In this document: piece after piece, positions 27,726 through 37,303 of the stretch | Layout: each line of letters opens with the position of its first letter | Position numbering within the stretch: position 1 is the first letter of the stretch | Assembly (NCBI GenBank): GCA_036419695.1 | Contig: CP143946.1 | Location: 538,501 to 602,500 of the forward strand | Length of the DNA stretch: 64,000 nucleotides | Reading direction: 5' to 3' | From: [Clostridium] symbiosum | Lineage (GTDB): Bacteria > Bacillota > Clostridia > Lachnospirales > Lachnospiraceae | Made by a program: the position numbers and the translations under genes | The notes under the pieces: generated by a model | Database searches by the model: none | What the model saw: the letters and a program-made list of their open reading frames with translations, nothing else | What the model was told of the DNA's origin: nothing

Positions 27726-27757
27726 AATCCCAGATCCCCGCGATTTGGGATTTTTTA
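27726..27757 (+). terminator. Riboswitch-controlled terminator
   Basis: aatccca (27726-27732) pairs with tgggatt (27746-27752) and is followed by T-rich DNA. It is the expression platform between the aptamer and ribU. Confidence 0.85.
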
Positions 27758-27836
27758 TTCTATCATGACGGCAGACTCTTTTTCGGAGAATTTAAGAAAT
27801 TTGCAAGACCGACATAACCGAAAGGAGAAATGAAGT

Positions 27837-28457
27837 ATGAGAACAAAAACAAATTCAAAATGGAGTGTCCAGAAACTGATTTACACGGGTATGCTGGCGG
27901 CGCTGGCAGGTGTGCTGATGTCGCTTGAGTTTTCCGTACCGCTTATGCCGCCGTTCTACAAGGTGGATTTCAGCGATGTACCGTCTATCGTGGCCGTATT
28001 CCTGATGGGACCGATGTCCGGCGTGTGTGTGGAAGTGATAAAGATCTTGATCAAGTTAATCACGGTTGGAACGAACACCATGTATGTGGGCGAGTTCGCG
28101 AACCTGATGGGAATTATCCTGTTTGTGGGGCCGCTCTGGTTTGTATACAAAAAGAGGGGAGCAGGTAAGAGGGCTGCAATTGAGGCCCTGGCGGTAAGCA
28201 TTCCGATCAGAACGGCATTTGCCTGCTTTACCAACGCGTTTATTACCCTTCCCCTTTATGCACAGGCAATGAACCTGCCTCTTGACCAGGTGATTACAAT
28301 GGTGGCGGCCGTGAACCCGGCTATCCAGAACCTCAACGGATTTATCATATTGGCAACAATACCGTTTAATATCCTGAAAATCGGCCTCAACAGCGTGGTG
28401 GCGCATCTGCTTTACAGCCGTCTGCTGGCAGCCAAGATCGTTCCAAAGGTGGTGTGA
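27837..28457 (+). CDS. ribU: Riboflavin ECF transporter S component
   Basis: 206 residues with six membrane segments. KLIYTGMLAALAGVLM near the start carries the AxxxA contact motif for the ECF T subunit, and YKVDFSDVPSIVAVFLMGP is the RibU riboflavin-binding signature. RBS AAAGGAG. The FMN riboswitch upstream confirms the vitamin. The shared T and A subunits are not in this window. GTGA overlap (28454-28457) couples it to the next gene. Confidence 0.96.
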   Translation: MRTKTNSKWSVQKLIYTGMLAALAGVLMSLEFSVPLMPPFYKVDFSDVPSIVAVFLMGPMSGVCVEVIKILIKLITVGTNTMYVGEFANLMGIILFVGPLWFVYKKRGAGKRAAIEALAVSIPIRTAFACFTNAFITLPLYAQAMNLPLDQVITMVAAVNPAIQNLNGFIILATIPFNILKIGLNSVVAHLLYSRLLAAKIVPKVV

Positions 28458-29257
28458 AGAAAATGATACGCAATTACCGGGATTTAACAAGATGGGAAAT
28501 GGAACGGGTGGATAAGGAGGAGACAATTGTCCTGATTCCCCTGGGAGCGCTGGAACAGCATGGAAACCAGGCTCCGCTGGGCACGGATGATATTATCGCG
28601 GAAGCGATGACGGAGGAGATAAAAAAAGCGCTGGCGAAGGAGGGGGAGGAAGACTTCCCCATGCTGGTTTTTCCCGTCATTCCCGTCGGACTCAGCACGG
28701 AACATAAAAATTTCTGCGGCTCCATCACGGTGAAGCCGGATACTTATTACCATATGCTTTACGACATCAGTGTCAGCCTGGTGCATCACGGTTTTAAAAA
28801 GCTGGCGTTTCTGATTTGTCATGGAGGAAATGCACCGATTGTCCAGGTGCTCAGCAGAGAACTGAGAAGTGAGTTTTCGATTTCCCCGTTTATCCTCTCC
28901 TCGGGCGCATTCAGCCATCCGGATGTGACGGCGACAATCTCCGAGGGTAATATATGGGATTTCCATGGCGGCGAGATGGAGACATCGATGGTGATGGCCG
29001 TGGATGAGAGCCTGGTGAAGCTGGAACTCTCCGAGGCGGGTATCCCCACGGCGTTTGAACATAATAAAGCTCTGAAACCATACGGCAATGTTTCCATTGG
29101 ATGGGTTTCCGAGGACTGGAAGACAAAAGACGGAAAACCCATTGGAATCGGCGGGGATCCTGCCGGGGCTACGGCCGAAAAGGGCCGGATTATCCTGGAA
29201 ACAAGCGCCAGGGTCCTGGTGCCGGGCCTGAAAGAAATGAGAGATTGGAAAGGTTGA
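28454..29257 (+). CDS. Creatininase-family amidohydrolase
   Basis: 267 residues with creatininase metal sites: IPLGALEQHGNQAPLGTDD (Glu and His, Asp), LICHGGNAP and HGGEMETSM. Members include creatininase, the MftE peptidase and ArfB/RibT-type formamide hydrolase of archaeal flavin synthesis. The start GTG overlaps the ribU stop, so it is coupled to riboflavin uptake and under the FMN riboswitch. A flavin-related or formamide substrate is thus plausible but not shown. Confidence 0.85.
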   Translation: MKKMIRNYRDLTRWEMERVDKEETIVLIPLGALEQHGNQAPLGTDDIIAEAMTEEIKKALAKEGEEDFPMLVFPVIPVGLSTEHKNFCGSITVKPDTYYHMLYDISVSLVHHGFKKLAFLICHGGNAPIVQVLSRELRSEFSISPFILSSGAFSHPDVTATISEGNIWDFHGGEMETSMVMAVDESLVKLELSEAGIPTAFEHNKALKPYGNVSIGWVSEDWKTKDGKPIGIGGDPAGATAEKGRIILETSARVLVPGLKEMRDWKG

Positions 29258-29266
29258 CATAAGATA

Positions 29267-29956
29267 ATGGAACGCAATGTGAATATGGAAGAGATATCGG
29301 ATGGCAAGCTGTACGGGCCGAATGATATGGTGAAAGCAGACTGCCAGGACTGTAAGGGCTGTTCTGCCTGCTGCAGAGGGATGGGAACCTCGATTGTCCT
29401 CGATCCGCTTGATATTTACCGTCTGACGGTTCATCTGGGCATGAGCTTTGAGGAACTGCTGGCGTCCGGAGTGGAGCTGAACCTGGCAGACGGGCTGATA
29501 CTCCCTAATCTCGGAATGAAAGGGCAGGATGAGCGGTGTGCCTTTCTGGACGGAAACGGCAGGTGCAGCATTCATGCATACAGGCCGGGAATCTGCCGGC
29601 TTTTCCCGCTCGGGCGTTTCTATGAGGACGGCGGTTTCCGGTATTTTCTCCAGACAAATGAGTGCCGGAAGGAGAACAGGACCAAGGTAAAGGTCCGCAA
29701 ATGGATTGATACGCCGGATATCAGACAGTACGAGCAGTTTGTTTCGGACTGGCATTATTTTCTGAAGAAGCTGCAGAATGCGGTAAAGGATAAGCCGGAG
29801 GAAGGGGATATCAAGAAAATCAGTATGTATATCCTGAAGCAGTTTTATATGCTGCCTTATGAAGCGGAACATGATTTTTACGGACAGTTTTATCAGAGGT
29901 TTGAAGCTGCTGTGGCGTTTTCAGAGCAGTTCTTAGAGAGCTTATATGCGGAATAA
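29267..29956 (+). CDS. YkgJ-type cysteine-cluster protein
   Basis: 229 residues. DCQDCKGCSACCRGMG near residue 25-40 and CAFLDGNGRCSIHAYRPGICR at about 91-111 give the eight-Cys pattern of the YkgJ/CxxCxxCC family, which probably binds zinc or an Fe-S cluster. No known reaction. It lies 9 bases after the creatininase-like gene, so is in the same flavin-responsive operon. An alternative ATG at 29285 would shorten it by six residues. Confidence 0.85.
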   Translation: MERNVNMEEISDGKLYGPNDMVKADCQDCKGCSACCRGMGTSIVLDPLDIYRLTVHLGMSFEELLASGVELNLADGLILPNLGMKGQDERCAFLDGNGRCSIHAYRPGICRLFPLGRFYEDGGFRYFLQTNECRKENRTKVKVRKWIDTPDIRQYEQFVSDWHYFLKKLQNAVKDKPEEGDIKKISMYILKQFYMLPYEAEHDFYGQFYQRFEAAVAFSEQFLESLYAE

Positions 29957-29971
29957 ATAAGATAAATCATT

Positions 29972-30036
29972 AAAAGACCGGGATTCCGGGGCTCCATACG
30001 CTTACTGGCGGTGGAAACCCGGAATCCCGGTCTTTT
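29972..30036. terminator. Bidirectional terminator between convergent genes
   Basis: aaaagaccgggattccggg (29972-29990) pairs with the inverse at 30018-30036. A-rich and T-rich flanks on the two sides allow termination on both strands, for the ribU operon and for uppP. Confidence 0.9.
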
Positions 30037-30055
30037 CCCTGCTTTTCCCTGGCCG

Positions 30056-30883
30056 TTATGCAAGGAAAGAAAAATATACGATTACGACGATACCAAGCAA
30101 AATCCTGTATACGCCGAATACCTTGAAATCATGGTTGCGGATATAACCCAGGAGAAGCCGGATGGCAAAAATGGAAACGATGAAGGATACCATAGTCCCA
30201 ATAATCAGAAGGATCCATTCCGCACCTGAGAACATTCCGACTTTAAGGAAGTATTTAAGCAGTTTCAGCCCGCTGGCTCCGGCCATAACCGGAACGGCCA
30301 GAAAGAAGGAAAATTCGCTTGCCACATAGCGGGAGCAGCCAAGCAGGACGGCGCCCAGAATCGTCGCTCCACTGCGCGAAGTACCCGGGACTGCGGCCAG
30401 AACCTGAAAGCAGCCGATGAAAAATGCCGTCCTGTAGGTCAGATCCTGTAGTGAAGTCATTGAGGGTGAAACATTTCTGCTCTCTATCACAATGAAAGCA
30501 ATACCGTAGAGAATCAGTGTGGCGGCAATCACATAGACGCCCGACAGATAATCTTCCAGTATCATATCCAGGGGCAGGCCGACAATCACGATGGGGATGC
30601 ACCCGGCAATTACTTTCTTCCATAAGTCAAAGGTCTCTTTTTTATCCCTGTAACCTTTTTTCGGAGAAAAGGGATTCAGTTTGTCAAAGAATAAGACAAG
30701 TACGGCCAGAATGGAACCGAATTGAATCACAACCTTAAACACTTCAAAAAACTCAGGGCTTGAAGCCATCGGCCAGATGTTGTCAAATAGAATCAGATGC
30801 CCGGTACTGCTGATTGGCAGCCATTCGGTAATTCCCTGAATAATTCCCAGAATGACGGCTTTTACAATTTCGATAAAATCCAT
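30056..30883 (-). CDS. uppP: Undecaprenyl-diphosphate phosphatase
   Basis: 275 residues, about eight membrane segments. QGITEWLPISSTGHL (active-site Glu, Ser and His) and VPGTSRSGATI are the two BacA/UppP motifs. It dephosphorylates the C55 lipid carrier for reuse in wall synthesis and gives low-level bacitracin resistance. RBS AAAGGAG before ATG at 30883. Monocistronic. Confidence 0.96.
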   Translation of the reverse strand: MDFIEIVKAVILGIIQGITEWLPISSTGHLILFDNIWPMASSPEFFEVFKVVIQFGSILAVLVLFFDKLNPFSPKKGYRDKKETFDLWKKVIAGCIPIVIVGLPLDMILEDYLSGVYVIAATLILYGIAFIVIESRNVSPSMTSLQDLTYRTAFFIGCFQVLAAVPGTSRSGATILGAVLLGCSRYVASEFSFFLAVPVMAGASGLKLLKYFLKVGMFSGAEWILLIIGTMVSFIVSIFAIRLLLGYIRNHDFKVFGVYRILLGIVVIVYFSFLA

Positions 30884-31032
30884 AAGCTGTTTTCTCCTTT
30901 ACACATGCTTTTCTATTGTATTTCACAACGGGAGAAAATACAACTGAATTTTCTTTGAAGCAATTAATTAAGAAAACAGTGGTTATTGTTCACTGGGGAT
31001 GTATTCCACGTCTAAACTGATTGAACCGGAAA

Positions 31033-31590
31033 TTACCGGTATAAAAATAAACCTGCCAGGCCCGTCAGTGACATCAGAAAGACCGGCCCCACCTTTTTTC
31101 TCCGCAGAATCAGCATGGAACCGAGAAACACCAGGACGGCGCCCAGGTCGATGTCGGGATGAGCTGTAAAGACGGACGAGCCTGTGAAGGTAAGCAGCAT
31201 GATGGAGGCTGCGGCCGAGACGACGAGTCCCAATGACGCGGACTTAAGGCCTTTCAGGATTTCTGTCACATACTGTGATTTTTTATACCGGTTGAACAGA
31301 CAGTGCAGGCCCACGGACAGGCTGATGCCCGATATGACACAGCCGAGGGTAGCCAGGGCTGCGCCGGGGATCCCGGCGATCCGGATTCCGACAAAGGTGG
31401 AAGTATTTACGGCCAGAGGCCCGGGGGTCATCTGGGAAATGGTAATAATGTCGGTAAATATCTTCTGGGAGATCCAGCCGTATTTTCCCACAACCTGCTC
31501 CTGGATATTGGGGATGACGGCATAACCGCCGCCGATGCTGAAAAGCCCTATCTGAAAAAATGCGGTGAAAAGTTTCCATAAAAGATTCAC
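31033..31590 (-). CDS. Chromate transporter, second half protein
   Basis: 185 residues from a GTG at 31590 (CAGGAGG upstream). FFQIGLFSIGGGYAVIPNIQ and SQMTPGPLAVNTSTFVG are the CHR-domain motifs of half-length ChrA proteins. It follows the other half by 36 bases. Paired short CHR proteins of opposite topology form one antiporter that exports chromate or, in gut bacteria, perhaps another oxyanion. Confidence 0.9.
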   Translation of the reverse strand: MNLLWKLFTAFFQIGLFSIGGGYAVIPNIQEQVVGKYGWISQKIFTDIITISQMTPGPLAVNTSTFVGIRIAGIPGAALATLGCVISGISLSVGLHCLFNRYKKSQYVTEILKGLKSASLGLVVSAAASIMLLTFTGSSVFTAHPDIDLGAVLVFLGSMLILRRKKVGPVFLMSLTGLAGLFLYR

Positions 31591-31626
31591 GTCTGTCTAC
31601 CTCCTGAGGCTGTTGTTATTTTCATT

Positions 31627-32286
31627 CTAAGCGGTTTCCCCGCCTGATTCATTTTCCCTGACCCGTCTCTGTTCCCCGATGAGAAGGCGCAGAATACATA
31701 AAAAGCAGCATACGGCCAGAATCACGGCCACATTGATATGGAAAATAAAACCCGCAATGAAGGACGCGGGGACCATCGCTGTGAGGAAAATGGAACGTTC
31801 CTTTACGATCATATCTGTCATGTCGATTACTAAATCTACGATGAGAGCCGCCGCGCCCGCCTGCATTCCTTTCAGGACAGCCGCAATCATCACATTGGTT
31901 GAAAAGATCGTGTACCATGCGGAGACAGCGGACAGAATTGCAACGGGAGGAAGCACTGCCGCGAGACAGGACAGAAATACGCCGATTATGCCAGCGCTTC
32001 TGTATCCGGCCAGAGCGGACAGATTGATTGCGATTGCGCCGGGTACGGACTGGGCGACGGCCGCCATGTTCATCAGTTCCTCCTCGGTGAACAGCTTTTT
32101 CTGCTCGACAAAGTACTTACGTATCATGGGAACGACGACATATCCGCCGCCAAATGTGAACGCACTGATAAAAAGGTTGATTGAAAACAGCCATAGGTAC
32201 AGGCCGGGGTCTGTTTTTGGGGATTCCTTCTTTAAAGGGGCTTTCCTCACGGATGCCTCTTCTATGGAAACACTGTTTTGACGCAT
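31627..32286 (-). CDS. Chromate transporter, first half protein
   Basis: 219 residues, RBS AGGAGG. FISAFTFGGGYVVVPMIRKYF and AQSVPGAIAINLSALAGYRSAG are CHR-domain signatures; a 35-residue basic cytosolic N-terminus precedes them. First gene of the two-gene unit, divergent from a LysR gene across about 240 bases. Confidence 0.9.
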   Translation of the reverse strand: MRQNSVSIEEASVRKAPLKKESPKTDPGLYLWLFSINLFISAFTFGGGYVVVPMIRKYFVEQKKLFTEEELMNMAAVAQSVPGAIAINLSALAGYRSAGIIGVFLSCLAAVLPPVAILSAVSAWYTIFSTNVMIAAVLKGMQAGAAALIVDLVIDMTDMIVKERSIFLTAMVPASFIAGFIFHINVAVILAVCCFLCILRLLIGEQRRVRENESGGETA

Positions 32287-32524
32287 TTGTTTTTCCTCCT
32301 GGGGATATCATGATAAGTTTTGTTGAGATGCGGGGACGCCCGGCGTTCTCATTTCTTAATTATACCGTTTGCATACCCATCTGTAAAATGATATAATTTT
32401 GTTATATCGATTACTTTTTTTCATGCTATTTTCAATTATGTGACTTTGGTTCGTACGATTTTAGCTCATATGAAATTGCTTTTTGCAACTTTGATTTATG
32501 CACAAATTACCGGGAGGTTTGGCG

Positions 32525-33424
32525 ATGACACTCAGGCATTTCAGAATATTTAAGGCGGTGGCGGAGACAGGCAGCTTCACGAAAGCGGCGGAGAGCCTGT
32601 ATATTACGCAGTCCGCAGTTTCCCACGCCATCAGGGAACTGGAGGAGAGGGCAGGTACGGCATTGTTTGACAGGCTGTCGAAGAGCATCAGCATAACGGA
32701 AAGCGGCAGGCTGCTTCTGGAGGAGGTGACGCCGATTCTGGCGTCGTGTGAAGTGCTGGATTCCAGGATCAACTGCCTGGAAAAGCAGGCTCCGGTCCAC
32801 ATTGTTTCCAGCATTACGATAGCGGCGTTTTATCTGCCTGCCATACTGAAACAATTTGGGGAGCTGTGGCCCGGCCTTCCGGTCACTGTGGAAGTGGTCC
32901 CGGCGGCGACGGCAGTTGAAGTGCTGCGAAACGGCGAGGCCGATTTTGCGCTGATAGAAGGGGCGGCTCCCCAGGGGCCATTTATCTGTGAAGCCTTTGA
33001 TTCATATAAGATGCATATCCTGTGCTGCCCGGGGTATCTGGCCGGTTATCCGGCTGAGGCCGCGTGTCTGTCTCTGGAACGTTTTTGTGCCGAGCGTCTG
33101 CTGCTTCGCGAGAAGGGCAGCGCTATCCGTGACACGCTGGACAGCGCACTGTATCTGGCCGGTTACACGGCTTATCCCGCATGGACCAGCGTCAATTCCA
33201 CCGCGCTGATCGAAGCGGCAAAGGCAGGACTTGGCCTTACGGTGCTGCCGGATATACTGGTCGGGAAGGAGCTTGAGGAGGGGAGTCTTATATCGATCCG
33301 GATGGACGGCCTGCAGCTTAAGAACGATCTTCTCGTTATCCGGCACAAAGAAAAGTATATGACGGAACCGCTTCGCTCCCTCCTGCGGTTGATTTCCGGC
33401 AAAGGGGAGGTAAAGCTCCGGTAA
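32525..33424 (+). CDS. LysR-family transcriptional regulator
   Basis: 299 residues from the ATG at 32525, which has GGGAGG 8 bases upstream; the in-frame ATG at 32498 is less likely. HTH: TGSFTKAAESLYITQSAVSHAIRELEERAG. The effector domain has FICEAFDSYKMHILCCPG. Its divergence from the chrA-like pair makes it the likely regulator. It also resembles the CysL/CbbR branch, which would fit an oxyanion theme (weak inference). Confidence 0.88.
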   Translation: MTLRHFRIFKAVAETGSFTKAAESLYITQSAVSHAIRELEERAGTALFDRLSKSISITESGRLLLEEVTPILASCEVLDSRINCLEKQAPVHIVSSITIAAFYLPAILKQFGELWPGLPVTVEVVPAATAVEVLRNGEADFALIEGAAPQGPFICEAFDSYKMHILCCPGYLAGYPAEAACLSLERFCAERLLLREKGSAIRDTLDSALYLAGYTAYPAWTSVNSTALIEAAKAGLGLTVLPDILVGKELEEGSLISIRMDGLQLKNDLLVIRHKEKYMTEPLRSLLRLISGKGEVKLR

Positions 33425-33507
33425 AACTTTGGAAAAGTGCTTGATTCCGTAGAAATAATCGGCTAGAGTATAAATGCATCAGGAAACAAACCGGAAAGGA
33501 TTCATTT

Positions 33508-34320
33508 ATGCTGAGAGCTGATTTTCATACACATACAACATATTGCGATGGAAAAAGTACCGCCGCGGAGATGGTGGAGGCGGCCTATAAGATGGGGATG
33601 ACCGATTTCGGAGTCTCCGGCCATGCCGATTTTTCTTTCTGCCTGAAAGACTTTGGAATGCCGGATCAGGTTCTGAAACAATACAGGGAAGAGCTTTACA
33701 GACTGCGCGAGGAATATGCGGGGAGAATGAATCTCTATGTTGGAATAGAGCTGGACTGCCTGGGACCCGTACAGGAGGCGGAGTACGCCATTGGTTCCAC
33801 CCACTGTGTTTTTAAAAACGGGGAATATATTGAGATAGATGCCGGCCGGGAGAGGCTGACGGCTGCGGTGAACCGCCTGTGGAACGGAGACTGGTATGCC
33901 CTGGCCCGCGATTATTATGAGCTGGAGGCGACGGTCTATGACAGGACCCACTGTGACTGGGTGGGACACTTTGATTTGATGACGAAGTTTAATGAAGGTT
34001 ACAGGGACTTTGACGAGACAAGGGATGAATACCTGGAACCGGCCCTGGCGGCGATGAAAAAACTGAATGCGGAGGGGCTGCCCTTTGAAATTAACACGGG
34101 TGTCATGTCGAGAGGATATAAGACTCAGCCATACCCGAACCGGATTCTATTGAAAGAACTGAAGAACATGGGCGGACGGATTATGATCAACTCGGACAGC
34201 CACCGTGCCGATACGATAGGATATCGGTTCGAACAGGCGGCCAGGCTGGCGGCGGAATGCGGTTTTACCCATACGACGGTGCTGGCGCCGGGAGGCGGAT
34301 TCCGTGAAGTGGAACTGTAA
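33508..34320 (+). CDS. PHP-family histidinol-phosphatase-like enzyme
   Basis: 270 residues. Metal motifs of the PHP domain: DFHTHTTYCDG (6-16), GVSGHAD, GIELDC, STHCVF, WVGHFDL and INSDSH. The layout is that of monofunctional HisK histidinol-phosphate phosphatase. No other his genes are nearby, so a different phosphomonoester is possible. RBS GGAAAGGA. A hairpin terminator follows. Confidence 0.85.
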   Translation: MLRADFHTHTTYCDGKSTAAEMVEAAYKMGMTDFGVSGHADFSFCLKDFGMPDQVLKQYREELYRLREEYAGRMNLYVGIELDCLGPVQEAEYAIGSTHCVFKNGEYIEIDAGRERLTAAVNRLWNGDWYALARDYYELEATVYDRTHCDWVGHFDLMTKFNEGYRDFDETRDEYLEPALAAMKKLNAEGLPFEINTGVMSRGYKTQPYPNRILLKELKNMGGRIMINSDSHRADTIGYRFEQAARLAAECGFTHTTVLAPGGGFREVEL

Positions 34321-34373
34321 TGGGTACAAAAAAAGAAATGCTGTAATTTATAAAAAAGAAAAACAAATTCTAC

Positions 34374-34408
34374 GAAAGCTATGGTGCAAATTTTGGCCAT
34401 AGCTTTTC
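34374..34408 (+). terminator. Intrinsic terminator
   Basis: gaaagctatgg (34374-34384) and ccatagcttttc (34397-34408) pair; T-rich 3' side. It separates the PHP phosphatase gene from the ABC operon. The remaining 145 bases to the next gene hold no clear consensus promoter. Confidence 0.85.
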
Positions 34409-34553
34409 TTCCACCCAACTTTTCCCAACTCTTTACAAAACCCTGATAACAGACTTTACATTACTCCCGTATACTTAATACTGCACCGGGCAAAACGCGG
34501 ACGGCGGAGTACCGGAACGTGATTCAGAATAATAAATAAAGAGAGGATATGAC

Positions 34554-35651
34554 ATGAAAAAGAGAGGATTATCGATACTGCTGGCGGCAGCCGTGACGGT
34601 GGGAGCTTTAGCGGGATGTTCCAGCCAGACTGCATCGGAGGCAGTAGATTTAAACAGTATGAGCGTAGATGCAATCCTGACGGAGGCGAAGAAAGAGGGA
34701 AGAGTTGATTCAGTTGGAATGCCGGACACATGGGCAAACTGGATTGAGACGTGGGAAGGAATCAAGACCGAATACGGATTGGAGCATACGGACACCGACA
34801 TGTCGTCCGCGGAGGAGATTTCCCTTTTTGAGGCGGAGAAAAAAAAGGCGACAAAGGATATCGGGGATGTGGGCCAGGCATTCGGGCCGATTGCCGAGGA
34901 AAAGGGAGTCACCTTAAAATATAAGACAAGCTATTGGGATTCCATTCCGGACTGGGCCAAGGACGATGACGGAGACTGGATTATCGGCTATTACGGCACA
35001 ATGACGATGATGACCAATAAAAAGCTGGTCAAGGAGGCGCCGAAGTCCTTTGCCGACCTGCTGGAAGGCGACTACAAGATAGCGGTAGGCGACGTATCGG
35101 CGGCAAACCAGGCGCAGTTCGCAGTTCTGGCGGCGGCCATTGCAATGGGCGGGGATGAGAGCAATATTAAACCCGGACTTGACTTCTTTAAGCAGATTGC
35201 CGAGCAGGGCAGGCTCGACCTGGGTGAATTCTCCATGGCGCGCATTGAAAAGGGTGAAGTGGGAGTCGCTTTCCTCTGGGACTATAATGCCCTCGGCTAC
35301 CGTGACCAGTTTGTGGAGAACAATCCGAGTGCCGATTTTGAAATCAACGTCCCGTCGGAGGGCTCCATCCAGAGCGGATACTGCACGATTTTAAACGCCT
35401 ATTCCCAGAGACCTCACGCAGCCGCAATGGCCCGTGAATACATACTGAGTGACGAAGGACAGATCAATCTGGCAAAGGGGTATGCAAGACCGGTCAGGGA
35501 CGTGGAGCTTCCGCAGGAAGTGAAGGAAAAAATGCTGCCTGACGAGCAGTATGAGAACAGCCGCATGGTGAAGGATCAGGCAGCCTGGGATAAGACGACG
35601 AAAGAAATCGGAGCCATGTGGCAGGAAGAAGTAGTGGCTTACGCAAAATAA
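34554..35651 (+). CDS. ABC transporter substrate-binding lipoprotein (AfuA/PotD-like)
   Basis: 365 residues; lipobox LAGC (Cys22). The mature part has the family 1/8 solute-binder pattern: ILTEAKKEGRVDSVGMPDTWANW, DIGDVGQAFGP and a C-terminal region AMAREYILSDEGQINLAKGYARP typical of iron, polyamine or phosphoester binders. It heads an operon with two permeases, one ATPase and a PHP phosphoesterase, which suggests a phosphorylated organic ligand (inference). Confidence 0.9.
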   Translation: MKKRGLSILLAAAVTVGALAGCSSQTASEAVDLNSMSVDAILTEAKKEGRVDSVGMPDTWANWIETWEGIKTEYGLEHTDTDMSSAEEISLFEAEKKKATKDIGDVGQAFGPIAEEKGVTLKYKTSYWDSIPDWAKDDDGDWIIGYYGTMTMMTNKKLVKEAPKSFADLLEGDYKIAVGDVSAANQAQFAVLAAAIAMGGDESNIKPGLDFFKQIAEQGRLDLGEFSMARIEKGEVGVAFLWDYNALGYRDQFVENNPSADFEINVPSEGSIQSGYCTILNAYSQRPHAAAMAREYILSDEGQINLAKGYARPVRDVELPQEVKEKMLPDEQYENSRMVKDQAAWDKTTKEIGAMWQEEVVAYAK

Positions 35652-35669
35652 TACGGGGAGAGTGAAAGC

Positions 35670-36512
35670 GTGAAGAAAAGAACTTATTTCGCCGCTCTGA
35701 TCCCGTTCTTGATACTGGCAGGAATGTTTGAAATCCTGCCGGTATTCACTATTATTGTGAAAAGTTTTATGCCTGAGAGCGGAGAAACCGGCTTTACAAT
35801 ACAAAATTATATGAATATATTCAGCAAACCGCTGTATCTGACGGCAATCAAAAACAGCCTGCTCATTTCCGTGGTTTCCGCTGTAATCGGCCTGTCCGTC
35901 GCCTTTGCCGGAGGCCGGGCCGCATGTGAAAGGGGAGGCCGCCCGAAGCGGATTTTTATGAGCCTGCTCAACATGGTCTCCAATTTTTCCGGAGTCCCGC
36001 TGGCCTTTTCCTTTATCATCCTGCTCGGCAACGCCGGAGTAATCACAATCCTGGGCCGCAGCCTGGGGATTGGCGGGGCTGTTGAATTTCCTCTGTACAC
36101 GGTCTGGGGGCTGATGCTGACCTATGTGTACTTTCAGATTCCGCTGGCGACGCTGCTTCTGATTCCCGCCTTTGATTCAATCAGAAATGAGTGGAAAGAG
36201 GCGGTCAGCCTGATGGGAGGAAACAGCGCCGTATTCTGGAGAAAGGTGGGAATTCCTGTTTTAATGCCGAGCATCCTGGGAACATTTTCCACCCTGTTTG
36301 CCAATGCCATTTCGGCCTATGCGACGGCTTACGCCCTGCTCATGAATAACTTTTCCATCCTTCCGATCCGGATTTCGGAACAGTTTACCGGGGACGTGGT
36401 GCAGAGGCCACAGTTTGGCAGTGCTCTGGCCGTTGTATTAATGATGATGATGACAATGTCAATTTTTATAACACAGTCACTTACACGAAAACAGGGAGGG
36501 GAGAGCCGATGA
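35670..36512 (+). CDS. ABC transporter permease 1
   Basis: 280 residues, six membrane segments, EAA loop EWKEAVSLMGGNSAVFWRKVGIPVLMP. Like the first permease of spermidine/ferric/2-aminoethylphosphonate systems. RBS GGGGAGAG. Its stop overlaps the next start (ATGA at 36509-36512), so the two permeases are coupled and form the heterodimer. Confidence 0.9.
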   Translation: MKKRTYFAALIPFLILAGMFEILPVFTIIVKSFMPESGETGFTIQNYMNIFSKPLYLTAIKNSLLISVVSAVIGLSVAFAGGRAACERGGRPKRIFMSLLNMVSNFSGVPLAFSFIILLGNAGVITILGRSLGIGGAVEFPLYTVWGLMLTYVYFQIPLATLLLIPAFDSIRNEWKEAVSLMGGNSAVFWRKVGIPVLMPSILGTFSTLFANAISAYATAYALLMNNFSILPIRISEQFTGDVVQRPQFGSALAVVLMMMMTMSIFITQSLTRKQGGESR

Positions 36513-37303
36513 AAAAGAAAAAAACAGGTTCGGGCGCCGTCCTGGCCGCAATAGGAATTTATCTTCTGATTCCCCTCTTTTTTACATTCCTGTACTCCAT
36601 GTTCAGCGAGTGGATGGAGATTATGCCGGAGGGATTTACCCTGAGGGCGTACACGGAAATCTTTTCGGACAGGGCTTTCTGGATGTCGCTTGGAAGAACC
36701 ATTCTGATTTCGGTCCTGCCGATTGTCCTCTGCACGCTGGCCGTTCTTCTGGCGATGTATGTTGTGGTGGTTTACTGCCCGCGGCTTGATAAATACATGA
36801 AAATACTGTGCACGATGCCCTATGCAATCCAGGGAGTCATTCTTCCAATCAGTGTGCTGTCATTATATGCCGACGCTCCGGAACCTTTCAGTAACCGCTT
36901 TTTCATGCTGACGTCCACTTACTGTATCGTGGTGCTGCCTTACGTGTATCAGGGAATCCGCAATAATCTGAACGGGATGAATGCCCCTCGGCTGATCGAG
37001 GCGGCGCAGATGCTGGGTGCGGGACCGTTTTATGCCTTTTTTCACATTGTCGTCCCAAACATTATGGGAGGCGTCATGGTGTCCGCGATGCTTGCAATGG
37101 CGATTGTGTTCGGGGATTTTGTCGTCATTAATACGATGGCGGGAAATTATTTTCCAACGGCGCAGATGTATCTGTACGACGTGATGAAAAAATCCAGCCA
37201 GAGGACATGTGCGGTTATCATTGTGCTTTTCTGTGTCACGCTGCTGATATCCGGCCTTGTATTTCTGGGAGGGAAAAGAGAGGATAAGAAATGTCATATA
37301 TAG
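36509..37303 (+). CDS. ABC transporter permease 2
   Basis: 264 residues, six membrane segments, EAA loop EAAQMLGAGPFYAFFHIVVPN. Pairs with permease 1. Overlaps the ATPase gene by 13 bases (37291-37303). Confidence 0.9.
   Translation: MKKKKTGSGAVLAAIGIYLLIPLFFTFLYSMFSEWMEIMPEGFTLRAYTEIFSDRAFWMSLGRTILISVLPIVLCTLAVLLAMYVVVVYCPRLDKYMKILCTMPYAIQGVILPISVLSLYADAPEPFSNRFFMLTSTYCIVVLPYVYQGIRNNLNGMNAPRLIEAAQMLGAGPFYAFFHIVVPNIMGGVMVSAMLAMAIVFGDFVVINTMAGNYFPTAQMYLYDVMKKSSQRTCAVIIVLFCVTLLISGLVFLGGKREDKKCHI

Noticed and set aside
28484..29872. A 462-codon minus-strand frame opposite the creatininase and YkgJ genes
   Set aside because: It runs antisense to two clearly conserved genes, has no ribosome site and reads as low-quality His/Arg-rich protein; a codon-bias shadow.
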